Shown in pieces: positions 13,034 to 19,921 of a stretch of DNA of 24,563 nt (within the stretch, counting starts at the first letter, position 1; the number at the start of each line of letters is the position of its first letter). Source of the DNA: a virus. Where the stretch lies: the IMG/VR virus record IMGVR_UViG_3300006737_000201, positions 1 to 24,563 of that record, one strand, 5' to 3'. The notes beneath the pieces are model-generated. The model was not told where the DNA came from, made no database searches, and was given only the letters and a program-made list of their open reading frames with translations. Position numbers and translations under genes: made by a program.

Positions 13034-13462
13034 TTAAGCTCCGTATGCATCTATTTTAGTTTTAGTTGCTGCACCTATGAATGATTTCGTGACAAAGTAG
13101 TCAATATCTGTTTTAACGTCGGTTGCAGCTAAGTTATGAGGGCCGTAATCAAACATTTCCATAAAATCATCGACAGTATCATCGGTTGATTCTGCTGCTT
13201 TTAATGCTTTTCTTTCGGCTGCTGTACACAAGGCTAGGAAATCACCTTTATTGATGTCGCGCTTGACAATGCCAGGGTCTGGAGCGGCAGGTGCGGCAGG
13301 AGTTGTGTACTTGCCGTCTCCACCTTTAATTTGTCCTATCTGTACGGAATCATCTACTGATACGTAGTGTTTCGCCAAATCAGCATGTAATACTGTCTTC
13401 GGATCAACGTCGAATGTGTCTGTAACATTCCCACCGTCGTCATGGATTGCCCATTTTGCCAT
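13034..13462 (-). CDS. adhesin-partner protein, first cassette
   Basis: A 142-aa protein with beta-rich N-terminus (1-50, MAKWAIHDDGGNVTDTF), a Pro/Ala linker (TTPAAPAAPDPG) and a helical C-terminal half (LALCTAAERKALKAAESTDD, then VTKSFIGAATKTKIDAYGA). It follows the first adhesin by 13 bases and precedes the second by six. It is paralogous to 11221-11709. The alternating adhesin/partner order suggests a chaperone or attachment protein. Start ATG 13462 has a GGAGG element upstream (minus strand GCATAAGGAGGATTAACTAATG). Confidence 0.68.
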   Translation of the reverse strand: MAKWAIHDDGGNVTDTFDVDPKTVLHADLAKHYVSVDDSVQIGQIKGGDGKYTTPAAPAAPDPGIVKRDINKGDFLALCTAAERKALKAAESTDDTVDDFMEMFDYGPHNLAATDVKTDIDYFVTKSFIGAATKTKIDAYGA

Positions 13463-13475
13463 TAGTTAATCCTCC

Positions 13476-14696
13476 TTATGCTGTTTTGAATTGGATGAAG
13501 ATAAGGCCATCGCCTCCTCTATTATTTCCGTATTGGTTGTTCATACCGGAAGCTCTATTGCCTCCAGTTTGAGCTCCATATCCAGTACCTCCACCGCCAC
13601 CGGCATTACCTCCTGGGCCTCCGGAACAGTACTGTGCTCCACCACCGCCACCACCTAAGACTCCTCCAGCACCTGCGCACCAAAAGGCGTTATTAGTACT
13701 ACTGTCATAAGCACATGCACTTCCGCCACCTGCTCCTGGTCCGCCAGCTCCAGCATTACCTCCAGATCTTTCTGAAGACTGGTGATTAGCAGTTCCAGCA
13801 CCACCACCACCTCCTCCGAGGAATATGTGGTTAGGACCCCATGTTGCCGTGCCTTTACCTGATTCAGCAGGAGCCATTGCAGTCCAATTGTTACTGTAAC
13901 AAGCAGAACTTGCTCCAGTGCCACCTGCTCCATTTAGTCCTGCACCGCCACTACCACCTCTTCCTGAATAGTTGTAGTTACCCCATTGGTTTACTGAACC
14001 CATTCCAGCGGTTCCTGCGCCTCCTGCTGATGTGTAAGAGGTCCAAGCTCTAGTTCCAGGGAAATTGATAGAAGCTCCGCTACCTGCAGAGTAACTATCA
14101 CCACGTCCACCCATCATGCCATCTGTATATCCCTGAGGGCTTGGACCAGAACCTCCTCCTCCGCCATATCCACTACTTGGGCTCTCACCGCCGACACCGC
14201 CTTGACCTCCTCTTCTATTCGTATCACCTCCTACTCCAATGCCTCCTTGTGCATATCCACTATTTATACTTGATTGTGGATTACTACTTTCTCCAGTGGC
14301 ATTTGGGTTGCCAGATGGGTTGCTAGGATTTTGTCCATCATTACCTGCGGTCGCAGAGCAATGAGACCCAAAAGAGGTGTCTCCACCCCTACTATTTCTT
14401 GTGCTGTTACCAGCTTCTGCAATCGTAACTGTAACTGTATCACTAGGAGATAAACCAGTTACCTCTTTAATTGATAGCCCTCCGCCACCTCCGCCATAAG
14501 AATTACCACTACTACTGTGAGTACCTGAATTACCTCCTGCTCCCCAACAATAAACCTTTACTGATGTTCCGTTGTCGAAGTTAGCTGGAACAGTCCATGT
14601 GTAGGATCCTGCTTGGTTCCACATCTCAGTAGCATTTCTAGGGCCGTCTAGAAAGCCTCCTCCAGAACCAGAAACTAAGCTTGATAAAGTTGCCAT
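13476..14696 (-). CDS. polyglycine-rich adhesin, first cassette
   Basis: A 406-aa Gly-rich protein with the same plan as 11747-13027: an N-terminal beta part (1-60, including WNQAGSYTWTVPANF), then polyglycine runs and receptor-type loops, and closing strands GDGLIFIQFKTA. The two share the central block (FGSHCSATAGNDG, GNPNATGES, GGIGVGGDTNRRGGQGG) but differ in most other loops, as expected when tip loops evolve for host range. It follows TAA of the 108-aa gene directly (TAAATG). Assignment as a fibre tip or adhesin is by composition and position, not a precise family match. Confidence 0.82.
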   Translation of the reverse strand: MATLSSLVSGSGGGFLDGPRNATEMWNQAGSYTWTVPANFDNGTSVKVYCWGAGGNSGTHSSSGNSYGGGGGGLSIKEVTGLSPSDTVTVTIAEAGNSTRNSRGGDTSFGSHCSATAGNDGQNPSNPSGNPNATGESSNPQSSINSGYAQGGIGVGGDTNRRGGQGGVGGESPSSGYGGGGGSGPSPQGYTDGMMGGRGDSYSAGSGASINFPGTRAWTSYTSAGGAGTAGMGSVNQWGNYNYSGRGGSGGAGLNGAGGTGASSACYSNNWTAMAPAESGKGTATWGPNHIFLGGGGGGAGTANHQSSERSGGNAGAGGPGAGGGSACAYDSSTNNAFWCAGAGGVLGGGGGGAQYCSGGPGGNAGGGGGTGYGAQTGGNRASGMNNQYGNNRGGDGLIFIQFKTA

Positions 14697-15023
14697 TTAA
14701 GTTACCCTCCAGCCTTGAGCAGCGTTGTAATAAGTCAATCTAAAACCTACGTTTTTCATATCTACGACTAAATCTTCGGCAAGCCCCATGATTTTGAGTC
14801 CGTTGCGAGCAAGAGTAACGTTATTGTCTTTCAGATTGCCTGTTGCATCTGCAAAATCAATAAAATCATCTTCTACAGCCGCAGCAGGAAGGGTGACTGT
14901 AAATGCTCCTCCAGAAGCATCTAATAGTAAGGCATCTCCAACTACTGCGTTGTAAGCAGAAGATTTTGCAGACCAATCAAGGTCAGATCCTGAGATACCG
15001 TCGAATGAGAGTTTTCTACCCAT
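14697..15023 (-). CDS. fibre/neck-type virion protein, 108 aa
   Basis: A short beta-strand protein: VGDALLLDASGGAFTVTLPA, then DDFIDFADATGNL, a buried NNVTLARNGLKIMG and a closing strand LTYYNAAQGWRVT. This pattern is common in tail-fibre repeat domains of marine phages. It ends exactly at the ATG of the first adhesin (TAAATG) and follows the 112-aa gene by 30 bases, so it is likely a small fibre or adaptor that carries the adhesin. No catalytic motif is present. Confidence 0.68.
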   Translation of the reverse strand: MGRKLSFDGISGSDLDWSAKSSAYNAVVGDALLLDASGGAFTVTLPAAAVEDDFIDFADATGNLKDNNVTLARNGLKIMGLAEDLVVDMKNVGFRLTYYNAAQGWRVT

Positions 15024-15053
15024 GTTTATGCCTCCTAAGGTAAATAGATCTCA

Positions 15054-15392
15054 TCAAGTCTCGATACCATAAGCGGTAAAGGAGACGTTGCCGCTTCCAC
15101 TACCAACTATGATACGACCCGTATTTTCTAATGTAATACCAGTACGTTCCATCGCAGAATTCCCGCCAAGTGAGAAATCGTACTCGACGTAATACTTAGC
15201 ATCTATAGCTCCAGTAGTAGCTGTTGTACCAGAATCTACAACTGCAATACGAACAGTATCCGGTGTCGCTGCTTGGTTGCAAGCCGACAAGATAACAGTC
15301 GTTGTTGCGGAAGCACTAAATAATTTGTAGGTATTAGTCAGGTCCGGTGCTCCACCAGCCGGTTTTAGACTCCCCTTAATTCCCGAGGCCAT
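15054..15392 (-). CDS. virion structural-type protein, 112 aa
   Basis: A beta-rich protein: NTYKLFSASATTTVILSACN, DTVRIAVVDSG, then YYVEYDFSLGGNSAMERTG, ENTGRIIVGSGSGNVSFTAYGIE. I recall this pattern (DLTNxY, AxVxIxxxN, YIEYD, ERTGIVL, FxVYG) from small structural proteins of marine cyanophages. It is probably part of the baseplate/fibre set. It is the first gene after a 91-base gap with a TATAGAGA element at 15404-15397 and a weak hairpin, so it may begin its own transcription unit. Confidence 0.7.
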   Translation of the reverse strand: MASGIKGSLKPAGGAPDLTNTYKLFSASATTTVILSACNQAATPDTVRIAVVDSGTTATTGAIDAKYYVEYDFSLGGNSAMERTGITLENTGRIIVGSGSGNVSFTAYGIET

Positions 15393-15483
15393 ACGATCTC
15401 TATAAAACAGGTGGGCAGGTTAACTGCCTCGTCACTTTAGTATAGAGGCTATTAGATCTCAATGTCTCTTTACCTAAGACGTT
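15393..15483 (-). promoter_or_regulatory. gap with weak hairpin and TATAGAGA element
   Basis: The minus strand after the 54-aa gene has GGCAG-TTAAC-CTGCC (15428-15414), a five-pair stem followed seven bases later by TTTT. It may be a weak terminator. Then comes TTTTATAGAGATC, with the TATAGAGA element at 15404-15397, only five bases before the ATG of the 112-aa gene. A similar TATAGAGA lies before the exported-protein gene at 5088-5095. No coding sequence was seen in either strand. Confidence 0.35.
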
Positions 15484-15648
15484 TTAAGGTCCTATGCCAA
15501 AGTCACCATTACGTTCTACTCTTTTACGTAAATTACTCATAGAGGTACTAGCTCGTTTTATCGCACGAGTATTAGCTTTATCTACTCTCTTGTCTTTTGC
15601 TTCTAATTTTTTTAACGCTGCTCTTTGAGCTTTCTTAAACAAAGGCAT
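15484..15648 (-). CDS. 54-aa basic coiled-coil-like protein
   Basis: The ATG at 15648 shares its A with the stop of the 389-aa gene (TGATG). The stop TAA is at 15484-15486. The sequence is Lys/Arg/Ala-rich and helical (MPLFKKAQRAALKKLEAKDK, then RVDKANTRAIKRAS), ending NGDFGIGP. It is absent from longer ORF lists only because of its size. The coupling, clean start and protein-like composition make it a probable gene. The function is unknown; a small DNA- or protein-binding helix is possible. It fills the otherwise empty region before the regulatory gap. Confidence 0.65.
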   Translation of the reverse strand: MPLFKKAQRAALKKLEAKDKRVDKANTRAIKRASTSMSNLRKRVERNGDFGIGP

Positions 15649-16817
15649 CAGTTCATTGTTCCGTAGAAGAATGATTGAGCCATCATGATAGAACTAGTTG
15701 TAAATTGTCCTGAAATAATTGTCTGCCAGTTTGCTACTTCTGTGCCGTCGGTAATGTTAGATCCGTTAGATAAATGATCGTTGACATTCATATATAAGTT
15801 CAAGTTTGGAGCACTACCTGTGGTAACCAAATCATTCTTGAAATAATCAGTTGCATCAGCATATCCACCACGATAATACTGACCACTTGCCATCCTGTCC
15901 CAATAGTTATCACCAGTGAAGTTCGTTAAGAAACTAGCTCCTGCTGTGTGATTGGTTTGACATCTGTAAGTCTGTCCTAGATGAATAACAACATCATCTT
16001 TTTTGTAAGCAGTTGCAGTTGTCCAATTACCTCTTTGATTTAAAGCTTGTAAATATAGATCCCAATGAGTTGCAGAAGGCGGCTCATTGCCAGTGTTTCT
16101 AACTTTGCAACGCCAAACGTTACCACCAAGAGTAACTAAGTCGTTGAAGTCATATTCAGTAGCTGCGTTATAGGCTCCTCTCTCTTTGAATCCTTCAACA
16201 AATATTGTCCAATAAGACGCATTTGGTGGAGCATTACCAGTCGTATCTGCTGTGCAAATATAACGGCAACCGCTAACAGTAACAATATCATTAACCTCAT
16301 ATGCTGTAGCAGCGTTGTAGGCATTCTGAATATTGAAACCAGCAGCAAATACTGTCCAATAAGAAGCATTAGGAGGTTCTTGATTGGTATTGTTTGCAGT
16401 AGCTATATAGTTAATACCATTTAACTGAGCAATATCATTTACTTTGTATGCAGTTGCAGCGTCCCAATCACCTTTATATTTAAAACCTTCTAAGAATAAA
16501 GCCCAATAAGTAGCGTTAGGAGGTTCATTGCCAACGGTTTGTTGTAACGCACGATAAATAAGACCACTAACTCTAACTAAATCGTTCTTTTGGTAAGTTG
16601 CTCCATTGTTGTAATCACCAAGGTCTGAAAGACCGTCGACCATATTTGACCAATAGGTTGTATTGCTAGGTAAATTACCTGCGCTGGCAGTCCTATTGAT
16701 ATAGACGTAAGAGTTACCACCGAAGGAAACTACGTCATTTATCTCGTAATTGGTTGCTGCGTTGTAGACTCCCCTATATAAAAAACGGAGTTTACCAAGA
16801 TCAATAATGGTGCTCAT
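15648..16817 (-). CDS. fibre protein with seven carbohydrate-binding-like repeats
   Basis: A 389-aa protein made of seven consecutive units of about 48 aa. Each unit follows the pattern (R/K)G-x-(Y/W)-x-x-A-T-x-Y-x-x-N-D-(V/L)-V-x-x-x-G-x-x-Y, then a variable loop, then P-P-x-(A/S)-x-(Y/H)-W. Examples: GAYNAATEYDFNDLV, DWDAATAYKVNDIA, ANYxxPPNASYW. Chitin/cellulose-binding modules of the CBM5/12 type share this Tyr/Trp-rich motif. The protein most probably binds a saccharide on the host surface. Units 6 and 7 are more divergent. The start ATG 16817 overlaps the 95-aa gene stop as ATGA. Confidence 0.8.
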   Translation of the reverse strand: MSTIIDLGKLRFLYRGVYNAATNYEINDVVSFGGNSYVYINRTASAGNLPSNTTYWSNMVDGLSDLGDYNNGATYQKNDLVRVSGLIYRALQQTVGNEPPNATYWALFLEGFKYKGDWDAATAYKVNDIAQLNGINYIATANNTNQEPPNASYWTVFAAGFNIQNAYNAATAYEVNDIVTVSGCRYICTADTTGNAPPNASYWTIFVEGFKERGAYNAATEYDFNDLVTLGGNVWRCKVRNTGNEPPSATHWDLYLQALNQRGNWTTATAYKKDDVVIHLGQTYRCQTNHTAGASFLTNFTGDNYWDRMASGQYYRGGYADATDYFKNDLVTTGSAPNLNLYMNVNDHLSNGSNITDGTEVANWQTIISGQFTTSSIMMAQSFFYGTMN

Positions 16818-17101
16818 ACGATTTCAACTTGTAAATGTCCTGGATAAACGCCAGCTGTAGTTGGCCAACTAAAATTCAGAAGCTTGTTTGACCAAACAAC
16901 TTGGGCATAGTCGTCATTACTTATTATATTATCGTCTGGAAGCTTAACGAAGTCTGAGTCGCCATCTAAGCGAACGACGTTAAAGGCTCCTGTCGCATAA
17001 TCAATTTGAAAACCATAGGCGATTTTGCCTGTCGGTTCTGGAAATTCAATAATTCCCGGTGTTTCGACTTCTTTTAGAAGTTCAATAGAATCAAGGCTCA
17101 T
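16814..17101 (-). CDS. 95-aa beta-type virion protein
   Basis: A 95-aa protein with a helical start (MSLDSIELLKEVETPG), then beta strands KIAYGFQIDYATGAFNVVRL and NNxxDDYAQVVWSNKLLNFSWP, ending YPGHLQVEIV. I recall a very similar protein in T4-like cyanophages beside tail-fibre genes, with unknown role. It is coupled to the fibre-repeat gene by ATGA and to the 124-aa gene by TAATG. Possible adaptor or baseplate-attached protein. Confidence 0.68.
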   Translation of the reverse strand: MSLDSIELLKEVETPGIIEFPEPTGKIAYGFQIDYATGAFNVVRLDGDSDFVKLPDDNIISNDDYAQVVWSNKLLNFSWPTTAGVYPGHLQVEIV

Positions 17102-17475
17102 TAGTTCACATCCTCATAAACAGATAACCAACAACTAAAGGTTGTAGTAGCCCCATCATCTACTGTTGGAGCATTTGCTTTAACAGTGTCAAAGCTTGCA
17201 GCCTCGCCAACTAAAACAATTTTCTGACCACTATCCATTAATTGAACAGTTTCACCTGCAGGTACTCTTTGAGACTTAGCTAAATAGTGCTTAGTCGTTC
17301 CTCCTGCTTTTTGAATCCATACATCACAAGGCAGATCAAATTTACTGTTATTAGAAACAGATACTCCTGCCACTACACTTGTTTTATTAGCAGGAGCTGG
17401 GTAAATGCTTACCTCGTCACTAGTTGGGTAGTTGGCATGCCCAAAAGGTAAGCTAAATTTCTTGAAATCTGCCAT
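17101..17475 (-). CDS. 124-aa beta-type virion protein, cyanophage conserved
   Basis: A short beta-sandwich-looking protein: ANKTSVVAGVSVSNNSKFDL, CDVWIQKAGGTTKHYLAKSQ, RVPAGETVQLMDSGQKIVLV, then TTFSCWLSVYEDVN. Two Cys (about 50 and 117) are likely buried. Similar proteins lie near tail-fibre genes in marine cyanophages. The TAATG junctions to both neighbours show translational coupling. No enzyme motif is present. It probably belongs to the fibre base. Confidence 0.7.
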   Translation of the reverse strand: MADFKKFSLPFGHANYPTSDEVSIYPAPANKTSVVAGVSVSNNSKFDLPCDVWIQKAGGTTKHYLAKSQRVPAGETVQLMDSGQKIVLVGEAASFDTVKANAPTVDDGATTTFSCWLSVYEDVN

Positions 17476-17981
17476 TAACCGTAAGCGAGGATATCGTTAA
17501 TAGAGCCGCCTCCTCCACCTCCACCGCCACTACTGACAGTGACCCAAGAGTTGAGAGAGCCTGCTACATACATACTAAAGGCTCCTGAAGCTGAGTTGTA
17601 CCACCAATCACCTTCTATCATTCCGCTTGTAGGAGCAACGGCTGCATTGAAAGCTTTATTACCTGTTGGATTCCAAGCGGAACCTGTATAAACTTTTAAT
17701 GCATTAACTGTCGTGTCGTACCAAAGTAATCCTGTATTAGGAGAACTTGGAGCCGTGCCAGCAACTACAATCGTTGATACTGTTTCACTAGGTTCTGTCC
17801 ACGCCGAACCAGTCCATACTTTTAAGATATTGCCTGTCGGCTCCATCCAAAGATCACCAGTCTTAGGACTGCTAGGAGCAGATGCTGAAACAGTAACAGC
17901 ACCAATACTTCCTAAACGATCTCCAGACGCTAGTTGTTGAGGATAACCATCAACATAAACAATAGGTTTACGATCTGCCAT
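17475..17981 (-). CDS. fibre protein with three short GxLWYxxxxxxLKVYTGSAW-type repeats
   Basis: A 168-aa protein. After a beta-rich start (YVDGYPQQLASG) three related units follow. The first is SAPSSPKTGDLWMEPTGN then LKVWTGSAWTEP. The second is TAPSSPNTGLLWYDTTVN then LKVYTGSAWNP. The third is APTSGMIEGDWWYNSASGAF then NSWVTV. A Gly8 run (SSGGGGGGGGS) leads to the closing SINDILAYG. This unit, P-x-x-G-x-L-W followed by L-x-V-Y-x-G-x-A-W, is a common phage tail-fibre repeat. The Gly run is a flexible hinge. Coupled to neighbours at both ends by TAATG. Confidence 0.78.
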   Translation of the reverse strand: MADRKPIVYVDGYPQQLASGDRLGSIGAVTVSASAPSSPKTGDLWMEPTGNILKVWTGSAWTEPSETVSTIVVAGTAPSSPNTGLLWYDTTVNALKVYTGSAWNPTGNKAFNAAVAPTSGMIEGDWWYNSASGAFSMYVAGSLNSWVTVSSGGGGGGGGSINDILAYG

Positions 17982-18502
17982 TAGCTCAGTTCTACAGGTG
18001 TACTAATTTTTACGTCTATTTTGTCTGCACTGATTCCTTCTCCTAGCAAAACACTGAACGATCCTGCTGCAGAAGGTGCGGTAGTAGTTACAGCTCCTGC
18101 TGCATCACTCAAGAAATACTGAGTTGTAGAAGCATAACTACCCGTATTTTCCAACGCTCCTCGTGTTACTACAGCAACCTCGGAATCTTGAACTGCGTCT
18201 GCTTTTGCAAATCCCAGTACAGTTGCTTTCTCTCTTGTATCATCATTTTCTGCTTTGTAAACCTTGCCATCACTTTGGATGTATAAAGCATCCCCTGTGG
18301 AAACGTCTTCACCAACAGTAAGGCTCAAGGCAATAGAAGCACCACTACCTCCTCCTCCAAGAGCACCTTGCAATGCTACTAACGCGGAAATAATTCCACC
18401 CGTATTTTTCGGATAATCAGTTGTCAATGTTCCTCCTGCCGCAACGATGCAGGCTTGTATGGCAGAAATGATTCCACCAGTGTTTTCAGGGTAAGCTGCC
18501 AT
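17981..18502 (-). CDS. virion protein with tandem YPxNTGGIISA motif and fibre-type domain
   Basis: A 173-aa protein. Residues 4-43 hold a tandem pair: YPENTGGIISAIQA and YPKNTGGIISALVA. A Gly linker (48-52) leads to a beta domain (60-170) with VGEDVSTGDALYIQSDGKVY, ATVLGFAKADAVQDSEVAVV, TQYFLSDAAGAVT and SFSVLLGEGISADKIDVKIS. This domain type occurs in fibre and capsid-decoration proteins of marine phages. The N-terminal pair may be the trimerising or attachment part. It follows the 469-aa gene by nine bases. Confidence 0.72.
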   Translation of the reverse strand: MAAYPENTGGIISAIQACIVAAGGTLTTDYPKNTGGIISALVALQGALGGGGSGASIALSLTVGEDVSTGDALYIQSDGKVYKAENDDTREKATVLGFAKADAVQDSEVAVVTRGALENTGSYASTTQYFLSDAAGAVTTTAPSAAGSFSVLLGEGISADKIDVKISTPVELS

Positions 18503-18511
18503 GTTTTAATT

Positions 18512-19921
18512 TTACTTGATAATGACAGGAGCATTAGCTGCGCCACCAACGACAGATTCCACCATGGGGTATTCAATACCTCCTTGGTTTACTACTGCTT
18601 CAAACTGTTGAGTAGCACTATTGAAGATACGTAATCTTTGAGTACCCCTTTGTAACCACCAATCGTTTTGTCTGCACCAAGATACTAAAGGTTGTTCAGC
18701 ATCATTCCACAGCATAGGCAAAGATGAAGGTCTAATGTTATCCCTGACGTCTCCTCCTGGAAAAAGTTCTAATCCTTCAACTTCTGCTAAGGATAAAATA
18801 TAACGATCATAATTGATTCGACTTCGAGCGTTATATTCGCTATATACTCGATCATCAAAATCTCTTTCTAATTGATCTGAAAAAGCTCTAAATTTATCAT
18901 TCTCAATAGGATAATCATTAGGCTCATACCAAGGAACTCCAGCTTCCCACCTCATTGCATGCATATGTTTGCATTCACGTCGTTCATCGATTCGTCTAGG
19001 TAAGCTTCTCCACTGCCTGTAATAACCTACACCTTCTTTCTCCCACGCAGAGAATACATTTCTGCTGGCATTAGGAAGAGGGAAAGCATCTATTCCTCCA
19101 TTCTCTTTTGGAAATTCTAAGTTTGCTAATGCACCTCCTAAGTGATCAGGGCAGCAACAAAAAAACTTATGGGAAGAGCATAAATGCCTGCCACTACTAG
19201 TATTCCATACATTAGGATCGGCAGGGTCATAATCTAGTTTCTTCCAATAAGTTGTATTATTAACCTTAACTCTTCCGTATGCTTTTGATAAATCAAACGT
19301 TAATGTCATTGCACTGCTACTAGCAGCGATCAATGTTAAAGCAACACTACCAACTGGATTCTCTATGACATCCGCAGGATAATTATTTCCGCTCGCTGTA
19401 TCTTCGAATTGGTCTCCTATAAATACGTTGAAGATGCTAACTTGCGTTGCATTTAAAACTCCGCTGACGTCGTAAACTAATGTATGATTTGCAGGATTTG
19501 GGTCGGAAGTAAACGTTGATATAGCCGAAGAACTTAAAGGTTGAGGCAGAATAATGCTGCCACGAGTTCGGGTGCCTACGTACCAAGTTCTCTCTGGGCT
19601 TGATTTACTAGGAAACAGTGTCACTATATCTTTTGAAACACCACTAACCGCACCTGTCGAGAAACGAGTATTGCTATACAAAGCCTTATCATCCCACGAG
19701 CGACCTAAGCCGTAAAAATACGCTTGTCCTAATTGCCAACGTTTGTAATCTGTAGTGCGATTGTAGTTTTCTAAAACAGTAGGAAAGGTAATAGTTCCAT
19801 ACTCTCCTAAGCCAGATGTTTTATTTGGATATAAACCTTTCGCCTTTGGAGCTAGGCCACGACTCATTGATTGAAGACCAAAGCCACCACCTAAAGAAGT
19901 AGACCCTAATCCTTTAGCCAT
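18512..19921 (-). CDS. 469-aa virion protein with Cys/His cluster
   Basis: The N-terminus is Gly/Ser/Leu-rich (1-40). A middle beta domain (about 120-215) follows. Then come a Cys/His cluster around 246-260, HLCSSHKFFCCCPDHLG, and a second, RRECKHMHAMRW, about 60 residues later. The C-terminal part is mixed (YDRYILSLAEVEGLELFPGG, WWLQRG). The Cys/His clusters probably hold a metal such as zinc or an Fe-S-type site, or form disulfides. I recall the same arrangement (RHLC, then FCCCPD, then CKHxHA) in T4-like cyanophage proteins of unknown function. The start follows the stop of the 603-aa gene directly (TAAATG). Confidence 0.72.
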   Translation of the reverse strand: MAKGLGSTSLGGGFGLQSMSRGLAPKAKGLYPNKTSGLGEYGTITFPTVLENYNRTTDYKRWQLGQAYFYGLGRSWDDKALYSNTRFSTGAVSGVSKDIVTLFPSKSSPERTWYVGTRTRGSIILPQPLSSSAISTFTSDPNPANHTLVYDVSGVLNATQVSIFNVFIGDQFEDTASGNNYPADVIENPVGSVALTLIAASSSAMTLTFDLSKAYGRVKVNNTTYWKKLDYDPADPNVWNTSSGRHLCSSHKFFCCCPDHLGGALANLEFPKENGGIDAFPLPNASRNVFSAWEKEGVGYYRQWRSLPRRIDERRECKHMHAMRWEAGVPWYEPNDYPIENDKFRAFSDQLERDFDDRVYSEYNARSRINYDRYILSLAEVEGLELFPGGDVRDNIRPSSLPMLWNDAEQPLVSWCRQNDWWLQRGTQRLRIFNSATQQFEAVVNQGGIEYPMVESVVGGAANAPVIIK

